64,000 nucleotides of DNA from Phytophthora colocasiae (Eukaryota > Oomycota > Peronosporomycetes > Peronosporales > Peronosporaceae): positions 806,001-870,000 of the forward strand of contig JAGKQI010000069.1 in assembly GCA_018806915.1 (NCBI GenBank). Reading direction: 5' to 3'. The translations under genes and the position numbers were made by a program. Positions within the stretch are counted from its first letter, which is position 1, and every line of letters starts with the position of its first letter. Positions 22,979-34,863 of the stretch are shown here, in pieces. Below the pieces are notes generated by a model. The model was not told the origin of the DNA. It did no database searches and worked only from the letters and a program-made list of their open reading frames with translations.

Positions 22979-24083
22979 ACAATGCGGTGCATGCCTCGAC
23001 AGGCTTCACCCCGTTCTACGTGAACGGCCTTGCGCACCCGCGCGTTCCGCTCACTCCGCCACGCGGTAGCCTTTGGGCTTGGTGGGGAGAGGCTGTGCCG
23101 TCGCTCGACTCCGAGCTTGCTGACATCAGCCCTTCTGCTGTGCGTAAACAAGTCGATGACTTCCTCTCGGTGAGATTGAGCGTATTACGCCGTGTACGTG
23201 ACGCGATGGCTGAAAGCCAAGACGTTCAGAAGGAACAAGCGGATACAAAAGGTAGAAGCAATGTATGGGAATTTAAGGTCGGTGACCAGGTTTTATTAAA
23301 CGCTAAGAACCTACCTACACATGCAGTGTCAAATGTCTTTAAGACGAAATTGCGTCCGCGTTTCATCGGACCATTTACGGTCGTGGCCAAGAAGGGCCTG
23401 GCATACACGCTTGACTTGCCAAAGCGGATGCGAACACACCCGGTGTTCTACGTCGGCTTGCTTAAGCCATATCGGGACCCCGCGGGGTGAGCGCCGGAGG
23501 CGCTGGCACCGACGACACGTGCCCAGGCTGCGTCATCTGCAGCAGCAACGTCACCTGACCTCGCAACTCAGCGAGCTGAAGCTCCTGCTGGTGCAGGCGA
23601 GCAGTCAGGGACTGAGGACCTTCGGAGCCAAGCCATCCGGCTTTCAATCTCCTCCATGTCATGAGCGAGACGGGCATGCGAATGCCAAACACTCTCGACG
23701 TTCCCTTGAAGGGACTGAGTCTGACTCCGGAGAGTACCGATCGAGTGATCGAGTTGGTACCAGGCGCGATGCGACAAATAGCGCTCGTCACACTCATCGA
23801 GTACGGCGTTCCGCAGCGAATCGGCCTCCTCCGCCGTTGCTCGATGAGCAGGGGACTCCCCACTACCACGTGGAGCGCATGATGGCGCGGCGTCGCCACC
23901 GTAGTCAAAAACCAGTATCTGGTGAAGTGGCGTGGATATCCTCATTCCCAAAACTCGTGGGAGTTTGAAGGGTCCCTGAGGCAGGACTGCCCTGACGTCG
24001 TGGACGCTTTTGATCGCGAAGATCGGGGGCGCCCGAAGGGCTCGAGGTCGACCACTCGGTCGACACCCGCTTCTCACCACTAG
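22942..24083 (+). pseudogene. A2 integrase C-terminus, linker and chromodomain
   Basis: 22942-23490 holds the integrase C-terminal domain with GPF module (IGPFTVVAKKGLAYTL, HPVFYVGLLKPY). It stops at TGA 23488-23490, where A1 reads on. The linker (23491-23830) is strongly diverged from A1. The chromodomain follows at 23838-24083 (HYHVERMMARRR, then in another frame YLVKWRGYPHSQNSWEFE). A frameshift near 23910 lies within it. Confidence 0.8.
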
Positions 24084-25401
24084 TGTGAGAAGCTGACGGA
24101 CTAGCAGCCGAGCTCAGGCTCTGGTCCGTGGCTGGCACAGCCAGCGAGTCTCCCTCGGAGACTGAAGGAGCATCCTGCGAAGCAGGGATAGTGGCCTGAG
24201 AGGCGGGAGCCACTGCCGTCGTGTGACGAGGAAAGCGGCCGGGCCGCACGCGTATCTTCGCGTACTGGAAGAGTAGACCTCGGGCGAGGCGGACGTCCAC
24301 CTCGGCGCAGCTCTCCATGAGCCGGTCAAACGACGCGAGCTTCCGTGAAGCCTCGGCCCAGGTGGCCACATGGACCATGTAGTCCCGGGTAGTCTCTCCC
24401 GTTTGGAGAAGGAGTGGATAAGTCCTCATCTGAGGTACAGACTCTCGTCGCCGTTGCTTATCTAAGCGTTGCCGATACTCGGCGAGTGTGCACACCTGCG
24501 GGGTCAGGAAACGCTCATGGAGCCCCTGTCGCTGCTGAGTCTCAGCCACCGTACGTGGAGGATTGCCTATGGCGTAACCATGCAGGTTTGGCTGCGCCAT
24601 CAACTGCTTCACCTGCTCGGCAGGGTCGCGAGGCTCGAAGCCGTAGTCGCGCCGCGACGAAGTCCCCACGATGTCCCGTTGGACCGGTCGACGTGACTCC
24701 TGGAGCACCGCTCAGGAAGCCTCCTGTGCCTCATCCAGAGGGTTGGTGATCGCGTCTTCGACTCCCTTGAGTGACTCTGGCTCATCGCGAGCAGGAAGCG
24801 GTGGTGCGTTGCGCAACGCGTTGAGCACGAGGCTCGAAGGTCCCTCCGGGAACGGATTGGGCTGCCGCAGCTGCCGAGGAATTGAGTACCGACGCGGATC
24901 GCGTGGAGAGCGCAGCTCAGATCGGGTCGTCCGAGGGCTCGCAGGAGCAGGAGACGCATGGGCATCGCCCTGTTCGGACTCCTCGTAGTCCACTTCGACC
25001 TCGCCTTCCTCTGTAGGAGAGCGACGTGGGTCGCGCGTCGGCGACGCTGTCGTGTACTCGAAGGGTGAGCCACCGCTACCACTTGACGTCGGGCTGGCCT
25101 TGAACATCGCTCCGTAGCGAAGGCGAGACGCCGCGAAATACTCCGAATCGGAGAGCGTGAGAGGAGCCGAGGGCTCAGACCGGAAAGCGCTGAGGCGCTG
25201 GGGCGTAGACGCCTGGTCACTGGACACCTCAGGAGCGGTTGGCTCGCTGGGGAGAATTGAAGAATGTGCTCGTTGAGCCAGCGCACCCGCGCACTCTCGT
25301 TGAGAGATTTCTTTTATCGGAAAGTTGCCGGTGACAGGCCTTGACAAGGCAGTTATGTCTACAGTTGTAGATACTCCGTATCCACGGTTTGCGTGGGAGG
25401 G
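23905..25401 (-). pseudogene. A2 antisense ORF between chromodomain and 3' LTR
   Basis: On the minus strand one frame is open from the LTR edge (25401) to 23905, except for one in-frame TGA at 24712-24714. There is no ATG near the LTR end; the first internal one is near 25108. The product is Pro/Ser-rich (SRPVTGNFPIK, PSEPTAPEVSSD, EGEVEVDYEESEQ). After the TGA it holds a helical stretch (GLHERFLTPQVCTLAEYRQR, ASFDRLMESCAEVDVRLARG) and then a low-complexity tail. It overlaps the chromodomain on the other strand. Function unknown. The position and direction match the antisense gene of family B. Confidence 0.5.
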
Positions 25402-25814
25402 TGTAACGGGGTTACACGGCGCTGCGCGCCTTGGCTACAATAGGTGTGGTATACACCATCCAGGTCACAAGTCACAGATCCGTGTACAAACACATAGTGT
25501 TTCTCACACGTCACACATGTAGCCAGTTGCTGGCTGTTAGCTCAGAGCCACACATTACATTTGATTAGGATTTAGTATGTTAGATACTAAATCCGTTACA
25601 TTCAGGATTAGGGCAATAAAATAAATAAAAATCAGTTTGCATTTTACATAATTAGTGTTAGTTCCTTTATTATAGGGACACTGATTGTGAGAGTCCCGTA
25701 TTTAGTGGACTACTTGGTTCTTGTATAGAACCGAAGGCTAGTGCCTTGCAAGCAGGACTCTACGAGTCAACCCAACTTCCTCTGTGCCGTGCACACCTAC
25801 GCAGCCCCGCTGCA
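25402..25814 (+). repeat. A2 3' LTR (413 bp)
   Basis: Begins after the purine tract GCGTGGGAGGG (25391-25401) and ends GCTGCA, followed by the target duplication CATGC. Confidence 0.95.
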
Positions 25815-26184
25815 CATGCTTGCGATCTGGCTGAGGCGAAGCAAGACTCCATCACTGCCAAGGCCAGCTACAACCGGATCTCGGCTGATCTTGCACATCT
25901 CCAACTGGATTCCAGCCCCACGCCTTCGACAGGGGCTCCCACCCGATTGGCCCTGGCTGAGCGAGATCGAGCCTTGGCGGACTCCGCCCGAGCGATCGCT
26001 TCCCTGACCAGTATCGCTGGTGAACGTGACCTAGCCACCGATCAACTCGCCCACGCTAACTCCGAACTGAACCGAGTCACTTCGGAGCGGGATCGCCTAC
26101 TCGTGGAACGAGACCAAGCGTTCGCAGATCGTGACAGAGCACAGGCGGATCTCAGCGCCGAGCGACAACGATCCACTCGTCTAG

Positions 26185-26247
26185 GTGCGCATATAGTCTA
26201 GATCCCCCTCCACCTGACCATGATCACTCATATTCTGTTTGTCGTAG
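26185..26247 (+). other. Predicted 63-nt intron of the antisense gene (B2)
   Basis: The same GTGCGC...GTCGTAG boundaries, CTGAC and internal TAG as in B1; one base differs (CCCCCTCC versus CCCTCTCC) with the length unchanged. Confidence 0.7.
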
Positions 26248-27886
26248 AGGATGATCTGATCGGTACCCATGCCGAAGTGCAGGAGTTAGAAGCGAGTCTT
26301 CAGGCATTGCAGGAGAACTACGATCAGGCAGAAGGTGACGTAATGGCGACCACCAACGTCCTGACCGAAATGGTGTCTCGGCTCCGCGCTGCTCAAGATG
26401 AACGGGGGGTCAAACGTGCTCTCAGTCCGCCCCCATCTCCTGCTACATCGCCCCCGCACAAGACCTCGCGGACGGAGCCTCCCCCGGCCGATCACGACGC
26501 GGCCCTACCTGATGTTCCCGCTGGAGACCAACCCGGTGGCCAGGCCCAGGCGACCGAGCTCGAAGAAAAGCACGAGGAAAGCCCAGACCCCTTCGATCTG
26601 GGTCCTGAACCCGCGATCCCGACTGGGCCGGATGCGGAGGAAGCAGATCGCACCCAGGCCACCTCGCAAGTGACCGTGGAAGCACCTTCCCCGAAGAAGG
26701 GTGGCTCGGATCGGTCCAAACGTAAACCCGATCCAGAGCATGACGATGACGCGGAGGATTCTGGCGCTGGATCCGACGACGCTCTTCGGGCTACGATACT
26801 CCGATCGCTGTCGTGGCACCGCCGGCATGGAAATCCTCCTCCAGCATCCGGTGATCAAGGGGGGCCTGCTCCATCGACGCCTCCGGCGCAGCCGACACCT
26901 CCGGGCGGCAGTTCCCCACAGACTCCGATCACTTCTCCTCAGGGGTCCCCGAGGGGTAGTCCAGCTGGCGGGAGCCCTCCCGGTGGGGGATCTCCGGGTG
27001 GCGGCTCTCCCGGCGGCTCGCCACGCCCCCAGCTGCACCCTCCCCTGTTCGCGATCAGCTCGTCTATTCCCGGGTATGCGAACGTCCGGCAGTTTGCGGC
27101 TGGTGATGTCTTCCCGTGGGATCCGATGTTCGTCGGAACTTTGGCGATCGTCGGTATGATCCTCTCCACATTGTCCAAGAGGCTGCTGCTACCTCCCGGA
27201 TTCCTCTACCCCGCGAGATCACCGGCTAATCGCCCTTCCCGAGCCGGGGTCGGTTGGTTGGCTAGCCTGATCACTGGGCCCAACGTGCAGGCCCTACTTG
27301 CTACCCGACCTGGAGGTGCTCCGCAACCGACCGGCCCCCCTCACCTTCGATCTCGGTCTACATCGTCGTGCTGGAACCATGCTGGGGCAGATCGCGGATG
27401 CCTACGCCGCCTTCGAGTCAGATCACCTGCAGGCCTACTGGGAATCGACCCATTATCTCGAGATCACGAAGGCGATGTATGAAGCTGATCCTGATCTCCG
27501 TCGGTATTACCTCGAGCGTCGGCAACGGCGGAGCCGTACCGGAGAACGTTGGCGGCTGCTGTTGGGACGATTCCTGCCCATGATGAGGGCGATGTGGGCG
27601 GACATCGATCTTCTGCTCGATCCCTACTTCCTGCACTTCCCTACTATCCGTGATCGGGTATACTGGTACCCCGGATCGGCCTCCCGAATGGCTAACCTGG
27701 CCCAGCCGACTCTGAACCGACCGGAGCTCCACCGATCTGATCTCTGCGTTGGCAGAATGCGATCAGGAGGACCCTTGGCGCAACCATTACCGCGATCGGC
27801 CGGCAGATCACCCGTCCCGGCAGATCCCACGGCTCGAAAACAAGTTTAACCCGCCTGCTCCACCTACACCTCCTGGGACTCCCTGA

Positions 27887-28260
27887 TCCCGCGATCTCGA
27901 CCAGTCCGGAGGTGATCAGCTGAGCCTGGAGTCGGTCAGCACGCTTACATATTCTCTATCACGATCCGGTACTTCGCCACGCGATCCTGACTCCAGCCTA
28001 GCCTCTTTTCAATTCCACGTAATCTTTCCAGCTTCAAAAACCAGCGTTCTTCTCCATACTTACTCCACAGTTTCGATCCCACTTAGCATCTTCGAAATCT
28101 CCACACCTTCCATCCAATCACTCCGGTTTCACATGCATATACAAGAAAAATATAAAATCTCCACGAAAAATATAAGATCTCCACACTTTATCCAGATAGA
28201 CATCCAGATCAGCATCCGCGATCTCGGCGTTGTGACCCGGTCACGTCGCCTTCTCTGCGT
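27887..28260. terminator. Tail-to-tail spacer (B2)
   Basis: Same content as 7488-7860, including the doubled AAAAATATAA-ATCTCCAC unit (28146-28185). No ORF of note. Confidence 0.4.
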
Positions 28261-29950
28261 CTACACCTCTTCGTGCGACTGCATCACGCCAAACCGATTT
28301 CGGTTAGCATGATCACGTAGGAACGCGCTCAGTATGGCTCCACAGTTAAGATCAGCTTCATCGACCCAAGTTGGTTCATCATAACCGACCCAGTGCACCA
28401 GGAATTCACGATAGATCCGGCCGTAGCGAGTCCGTTTCCCACTTCGCATGTCCGAGATCCGTTCGACCTCGTACTCGTCGGCATCCAGATCTGGGACCCA
28501 ACTGTCCTCCGGAAGGAGGATCTCATCGAAATCTAGCCGATCTGCTTCATCCACAGTCAACTCGACCCGCGGTCGATCCGGAAAATTCCGCACCAGCTTT
28601 AGCTTAGAAACATGGACCACTGGAAAGATATGGTAATCAGATCCCGCGATCTCCAGCTTGATCGTGAATTCGTTGAGCTTCTCTGCAACACGGAACGGGC
28701 CGTGCCAAAGGTGAGCGAGTTTACGTGCATACCTTCCCTTCACACGATTTAGGTATAGCCAAACTCGTGATCCAGCTTCGATCTGGTGCGGATCGACATC
28801 CTTATTGTGCCGATCGGCTCGATCTGCAATCGCCTCTCGTAGTCTAGCGTTGACCTGCTCTCGCGACTGCTGGTAGTATCTCTGAACCCGATACCTCCAC
28901 CGTCTTGGATCGCGATCGTGGCGTCTGGTCGATCCGATCGGGATCAGTTGCCTCCAACGTCGATCTCGGATCCCATCCATGTACCAGGTAATGAGGGGTA
29001 TCTCCCCGAACTTGATCGTGAGCCGTATTAATGGCGAACGTCAGTCTCTCCGCGTATTCATCCCAGTCCTTCTTGATCGAGATCTTGAACATACATCTTG
29101 ATCGCCCTAGTCGCCGTTTGCACCATCCGTTCCGCAGTCCCGTTGGCTTGCGGCCGGTAGGCCATCGTCGCCCGTTGTCGCTGCCCCAGGATCTTATTGA
29201 ACGATCTGAAGAAGTCGGACATGAAACCCGGTTCTCGATCGTGCCTGATCATCTCGCTAGCACCAAATCTGCGGAACACGCATTCTTCATAAGATTCCGC
29301 GACGGTCTGGGCCGATCGGGAGGAACTGGCGCTTTGCGATCACATATCCCGTGAACAGATCGACCCAGATCAGTAGTTCGGTGTTGCCTTTGTTGGATCT
29401 GGGCAGAGAAGGTATGTGATCCATTGCTATGATCTGGAATGGGTATGTCGCCTGCAGATTCCCCGGCGACTCGCCCCGGATCGTGGGTCTCCCCTTCCCG
29501 GTCTCACAATCTACACACTCGCCTACGTATCGCTGCACGCTCCGATATAATCCCCTCCAGTGGAAATGATCTCGGATCCGCTGATAAGTGCGTCCGATCC
29601 CCTGATGTCCTCCTTCCAGAGTCGTATGATAGTGGTGGAGGACATCCTGCTGTAGCGTTTCTGGAACTACAAGTCTCATCAGGCGATCGCGATCACCTCT
29701 TGATCTCGGCCCTGGTGGGCAGTAAAACAACAGATCTTGTTCATCTACCTCGTACTCGGAGGCGATCTTGGCGTAGGATCCGGATTCGGCTCGAGTAAGA
29801 TCCGCGATCTGCCCAGCCAGGTACTTCTTTAGTCCTGCGATCCAGACCTCCTCGTCCTGGGCTCGCCTGATCCGATCAACCCGCATCTCCGGATAAGTTA
29901 CACTCGCAAGACACCCGCGCCAAGTCGCGCTCGGGCAGCACGCGTGGCTA
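28261..29950 (-). pseudogene. B2 integrase with chromodomain
   Basis: Same domains as B1: zinc domain (GGHQGIGRTYQRIRDHFHWRG, CVDC), core (AMDHIP, RHDREPG, GTAERMV) and chromodomain (FLVHWVGYDEPTW). Frames change near 28945, 29075 and 29330. Near 29890-29930 several clustered substitutions and short indels (ATCTCCGGATAAGTTACACTCG) are absent from the other copies. Confidence 0.85.
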
Positions 29951-30565
29951 CTGCCGACACTTGCACAGATCGATCTTCAACTCGAGGATCAACACCTCAT
30001 TAAGCCGATTCAGGGTGATCAGATCGCATCGATCTGTCTCATCGTGGACTTCGATCCGCTTCCTCGCTGCAGCGCGGCACTCGCCAAGCTATCTGCGCTC
30101 CCATTCCAGTCTCTCTTCACATGGACCAGCTCGTGATCTCCCCAATTCCGCAAGTGATCTAGCACCTTCTGTTTCAGTAGCGTCAATCCTGGCGCCTTGC
30201 AGTCGATCTCGCCCCGGACTTGTCGGATTACCAGATTCGAATCGCCACAAACGACCAAACGGCGGCGTTCTAACTGTGCGATCATGCCAAGACCTAGCAA
30301 GAGTCCACGGTATCCCGCTTCATTGACAGTGAGGCTTTCAGCATAATCCGATCTAGCCTTGATCACCTTCCACTCTGGTAAACTCCACACGATCGCGCTG
30401 AAAGCGCCTCCTCCTCGTTTCACGCGTGCCGATCCGTCGAAACTTATAACCCACAGCTCCTCATCTGGGTCTACGGTGGGGATCGGCATCTGGATCCGAC
30501 GTTTTGGTTCCTTTCGAGGCGCGATCGCGATCAGGGCTTCATCGATCTCCGATCTGGGCGTTATG
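29951..30565 (-). pseudogene. B2 second RNase H, catalytic Glu replaced
   Basis: Contains SFDGSARVKRGGG, CGDSNLVIRQV and WNGSADSLASA. The motif NEAEYRG of the other copies reads NEAGYRG (codon GGA, near 30313), removing the expected catalytic Glu. C1 is inserted at its 5' side, at AANIT/PRSE of the protein. Confidence 0.82.
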
Positions 30566-30847
30566 TGTTGCAGGTGATCCAATACGATCCCGCAATGATT
30601 ACGGTAAGATGTTTACGCCACCGATGATTAGACGAGTAGGATGATTGGACGAGTACAGAATGATGGTGATTGGATGCACCAAATGATTGGATGCAGACCA
30701 GGTAGAGAAAACAGTGTAAGCTCATATCAATCAATCACTTCTGAATTTCCATTCTACCCCTCAAGTGACTTCCCTCGCCTCGGCCTCCTCGCCCCAAGCT
30801 TCGGCAGTCCTCCCCTCGCAAGACAACCTCTACCACGACCTTCTTCA
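30566..30847 (+). repeat. C1 5' LTR (282 bp)
   Basis: TGTTGCAGGT...CTTCTTCA. It contains imperfect direct repeats of GATGATTGG near 30630-30690. Confidence 0.93.
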
Positions 30848-30860
30848 GGTTATGAGCCCA
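30848..30860 (+). other. C1 primer-binding site, tRNA-Met anticodon-arm type
   Basis: GGTTATGAGCCCA directly after the LTR. Its complement, TGGGCTCATAACC, reads as an anticodon arm with CAT in the loop. Priming by an internal tRNA-iMet fragment is known for Drosophila copia and yeast Ty5. There is no TGG start for a normal 3'-end primer. The Gag ATG (30852) lies inside the site. Confidence 0.65.
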
Positions 30861-31560
30861 AGTACCATGTCATCTGTCCAAGATACCAAGATCTCCATCG
30901 ACAAGTTCAACGGCGAGAACTACGCCACGTGGAACCGTTACATGCGTGGCGTGTTCTGACCAGAGTCGGTGTGGAATGTGGTGAACCGCGAGACGACGCC
31001 TACGTTCACGGACTCCAGGGCCAAGGACGAGTATGTCAAGTCGAGCAACGTCGCCTTCGGTCTGATGCTCCTCCACATGGACGCGGACTACCATCATGTT
31101 GTCGACGACTACGAGGAAGCCTGGGTCGCGTGGGCGCGCTGCGTACCCTTTACGGTGGATCGCAGAAGGCTGGACGCATATATCTCAAGCGTCAGCTCTT
31201 CAGCATGGAGATGGCAGAAGGCGGAAACATCCTTCACCATTGCAACGAAGTCCTCAACATCAGCGCGAAGCTTAGCAGTATCGGCGCCAAGATGGAGGAC
31301 GAGGATGTGGCGATCTGCTTGCTGCGCAGTCTGCCCAAGAGCTACGAGAACGTCGTACTCAACATGGAGAATGAGCAATGCAGAGCTGCGGACGCAAGAT
31401 GTAGTGAAGGTGCTCACGAATGAGCATATCAAGCGACAAGGCGAGAAGACTGCGGCGGTGAAAATCGAGGAAGCAGCGAAGGCCTTCAACGCATGAGCGT
31501 CAAACTCGCCGGTGTGACTACTGCGGAAAATTGGGGCACGTTATCGACAAGTGCTGGACC
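30852..31560 (+). pseudogene. C1 Gag
   Basis: Starts [13 protein letters not shown]. It has the copia Gag pattern [17 protein letters not shown], a TGA at 30957, then [57 protein letters not shown] and a CX2CX4HX4C zinc knuckle (CDYCGKLGHVIDKC) near 31517-31558. At least three frameshifts are present. Confidence 0.85.
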
Positions 31561-33128
31561 AAGCAGAAAGAAGAAAATCGAGGAGCACGACGCGGCCGAG
31601 GTGGTCGCGGTGCCAGCAACGTTGAGTGGTGCGACGACGATGACGACTACATCGCGTTTGCAGTCTCCATGTCGACAGCGTGTGGAATGTTGTCGGGCAA
31701 GAAGTTTCAAGGCTCATGGGCGATCGACAGTGGTGCAACCCACCACATTTGCAACGACAAGTCCAAGTTCATCGACATCAACTTGCGCGACGAAGGCGAA
31801 CTCACAGTTGCCAACGGTCAAACGGCCAAGATTTTGGGAGTTGGTACCGTTGTGCAACAAGTGATTCTGCCCAACCGGAGTGTGCGCGACGTCCGAATCG
31901 AAGATGCTCTCTACGTGCCGAGTATGAACAAGAACCTGCTATCTGTGCCTCAGATCAACCGAAGTGGAGACTTCAAGGTGGTGTTTGACGGCTCCGAGAT
32001 GCACATTGCGCGCAAGTCGTCGAAGAAGATCGTTGCTTCCGCAGACCTGATCGACGGACTCTACTGGCTACGAGTACCAAAGGGTTCTGCCAATTCGACG
32101 ACTACGGTCTCGATCAACAGTGTCGATCTTCATGCGCGGATGGGTCATGCTCCGAACGACGTGCTACGGAAGATGGTTTCGAGCGGCATGGTGACGGGCG
32201 CAAAAATGCCGACCTCGTCAAAGAACTCAAGCGGATGCCGCGGGTGTCAGCAAGGAAGATGGTCCAAAAACCCTTTCCGAGTAACCTGGACAAGCCCAAG
32301 TACAAGCCATTCGAGTTCCTGCACTTCGACCTTTGTGGCCCCATGGAGAAAGAGTCGCTTGGTGGCAGCAAGTATCTACTGCTGATCACTGACGAAGCCA
32401 GCGGCTGCATGACGGGATTCTGTTTGCGCGCCAAGTCGGAGAGTGAAGACTGTCTGCGCAAGTTCATCGCTAAAGTGGAGCGCCAATTCGATGCCAGGGT
32501 CAAGTTCGTGCGTCATGACGGTGCCAAGGAGTTCGCGACCAACTCGCTCAAGGCCTTTTACGACAATCATGGCATTGAAGTCTAGCCGACGGTTCGATAT
32601 GCGCATCAGACGAATGCTACTGCAGAACGCGCCAACCGGACGATTGTGACTATCGGGCGCAGCATGCTTCACTTCGCACGTTTGGACAAGACGTTTTGGG
32701 CGGAAGCGGCGATGACGGCAATTTACATCAAGAATCGACTGCCGTCACCCAAGGTCCCAGGGAAGACGCCGTTTGAGATTGTGTACAAGAGGAAGCCCAA
32801 CGTGAAGCACATGCGCGTTTTCGGGTGCAAGGCCTACGTCCTGACGCCGAAGGAGAAGCGACTCAAGTGGGACCCCAAGGCTCGTGAAGGAATTTTCATG
32901 GGCTATGAAGAGCGTTCGAAGGCGTATCGCGTTTATGACATCGAGGCGGGCCAGGTAGTAATTTCTCGCGATGTCACTTTCGACGAATCGACCTTCGAAG
33001 ACGCCAATGTTGTTGTGGATGATGATGAAGATGTCGAAGATGCTGCGGATATCCTTGAAGACCTCGAGATTTCGAACGACCATGGAACGCGTGAATTCAA
33101 GCAGGCGGAAACGCAAGGCTCGTTCTAA
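31531..33128 (+). pseudogene. C1 protease and integrase
   Basis: Protease motif AIDSGATHHIC near 31720-31755. The integrase zinc domain follows (HARMGH ... CRGCQQG near 32130-32255), then the core (HFDLCGPMEKE, VRHDGAKEF and, after an in-frame TAG at 32583, NATAERANRTI). The C-terminal part is 32646-33128 with CKAYVLTPKEKRLKWDPKAR and a very acidic tail. Frame changes near 32250. Confidence 0.87.
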
Positions 33129-34856
33129 TGCTGAGGATCGTGAACATGTTCGTCGACCGCGTCGCAGCGCTGGATTAAGAAGAAGCAAGCGCTCCGGACT
33201 CTGACCATCAAGAAGCCAAATCTGAAGACAATGATGATGATGACTCGACTCAGCCGATGTACTGGCGTGCGAGTGCCAATGCAGTGGAGACGAGTGACAG
33301 CGCCGAGCCGAAGACGTTCCAAGATGCTGTGAGCGGCGAAGACCAAGTCCACTGGCGGAAGGCGATCCGAGCAGAACTCAAGTCGATGCGACTTCGTGGA
33401 GTGTTTCGTGGCGCCAAATTACCGAACAACCAACGCGCGGTCGGAACCAGAGTGGGTGTTCAAGATCAAGCGTAAAGCCGACGGGTCCATCGAGAAGTAC
33501 AAGGCTCGACTCGTCGCGAAAGGATTTGTGCGAAGTATGGCATCGACTACACCGAGACGTTTTCGCCGGTGGTCGAAGTACGTCACGCTGCGAATGATCA
33601 TCGCTGTGGCCAAGTTCTTCAATTGGCCCTCGACCAACTTGATGTTGTCACGGCGTTCCTGTACGGCTTGATGAAGGAGAAGGTGTTCTGCAGTGTTCCA
33701 GAAGGCGTGGAACTTGATGACGGCTACGACTGCGTGGAACTGCTCAAGGCGATCTACGGTCTCAAGCAAGCTTCTCGAGTGTGGAATGAGACTTTTTGAC
33801 GATATGTGCGCTCCATCGGATTTCGCGTTTCCGAGCTACGATCCGTGCCTCTACATCAAGATTGTCGATGGTGACTGCGTTCTGATGCTGGTGTACGTCG
33901 ACGATGTTTTGGTGACCGGAAGCTCTTCGACGATCATTGCTGAAGTCAAGAAACAGCTCAAGGCACGATTCGAGATGACCGACAGCGGCAAATGTTCCTT
34001 CATTCTGGGGATTAAGGTGGTCGACAATGCGGATGGCAGTGTCACATTGAGTCAAGCTCGCTACATCAACGACATCCTGGAGCGCTTTGGCATGCAGAAC
34101 TGCAAACCTGCTGCCAGTCCAGTCGACCTCAGCATGAAGCTCGTTGCCAGTGACGTCTCGACCAAGTTGGATGCGCCGTTCCGCGAAGCTGTCGGTGCTC
34201 TCATGCACTTGATGACGTCGACTCGCCCGGACATTGCTTTTGCAGTTGGTTACGTTTCGCGCTTCATGGAGAATCCTCAAGTCGAGCACTGGATTGCAGT
34301 CAAGCGCATCTTCCGTTACCTTCAGGGCACCAAGTCGCATGGACTCCTTTTTCGCCGACCAAGGGAATCGACTTTCGTGGCTATTCCGGATGCAGACTGG
34401 GCTGGTGACCACAGTGACCGCAAGTCGACTTCAGGCTACCTGTTTCAAGTTCTTGGCGGACCTGTGTCGTGGGGATCCAAGAAGCAATCGAGTGTGTCTC
34501 TTTCCACGAGTGAAGCCGAGTACATTGCGCTCAGTCTGGCAATCCAAGAAGGCAAGTGGGTGCACAAGCTTCTGTGTGAGATCCTTGACGCTGCAGGCGA
34601 AGACATCCCGGATCTGAAGATTTTCGAAGACAATCAGTCGTGCATCAAGATGACGAAGAACCCTGTGAACCATGGCCGCGCGAAGCACATCGACATCAAG
34701 TACCACCACATCCGTGATGAAGTCAAGCGCGGTGAAGTGATCGTCGAGTACTGCGAGACCACGACCATGCTGGCCGACATCTTGACCAAGGGACTCGGCG
34801 GACCTCGTCACAAGGACTTAACGACGGCTCTTGGCGTTCAAGCGTGTTCGCATTGA
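33129..34856 (+). pseudogene. C1 reverse transcriptase and RNase H
   Basis: The RT start is in fragments (WRKAIRAELKSM, EPEWVFKIKRKADGS, YKARLVAKGF, QLDVVTAFLYG, CVELLKAIYGLKQASRVW) through 33129-33790. From about 33795 to 34856 one frame is open with the catalytic YVDDVLV, SFILGIKV, STRPDIAFAVGYVSRFM and a full RNase H (DADWAGDHSDRKSTSGY, STSEAEYIALS, EDNQSCIKM, HIDIKYHHIRD, ADILTKGL). At least five frameshifts upstream. Confidence 0.9.
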
Positions 34857-34863
34857 GAGGGGC

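Larger units (their letters stand above)
17929..25814 (+). mobile_element. A2: full-length family A Ty3/gypsy chromovirus
   Basis: 7886 bp bounded by LTRs of 412 and 413 bp and flanked by the duplicated target CATGC (17924-17928 and 25815-25819). The LTRs differ by one inserted A, pointing to a recent insertion. Order: gag, retropepsin, RT, RNase H, integrase, chromodomain, then an antisense ORF before the 3' LTR. Gag and pol carry several one-base frameshifts despite the young LTRs. Confidence 0.95.
17410..27886 (+). pseudogene. B2 antisense coiled-coil gene, split by A2
   Basis: Exon 1 starts at ATG 17410, is interrupted at 17928 by A2 and resumes at 25820 after the CATGC duplication, running to 26184. 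The intron is 26185-26247. Exon 2 runs to the stop at 27884-27886 and is open from 26248 to about 27300. It has a charged region followed by a Pro/Gly/Ser-rich region (PSTPPAQPTPPGG), the hydrophobic run near 27130-27175 and the helical C-terminal domain. Frameshifts lie near 17432, 17465, 27310 and 27727. The product is the same as in B1 and B3, with unknown function. Confidence 0.72.

Noticed and set aside
23462..23908. Minus-strand coiled-coil-like frames over the A2 linker as an extension of the A2 antisense gene
   Set aside because: The plus strand is alignable with the A1 linker (EALAP, RPPPPLLDEQG), so these frames may be shadows; the evidence is not enough to extend the antisense gene.
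24712..24714. An intron around the TGA in the A2 antisense ORF
   Set aside because: No GT-AG pair in suitable frame and spacing was seen; a CGA-to-TGA change is simpler.
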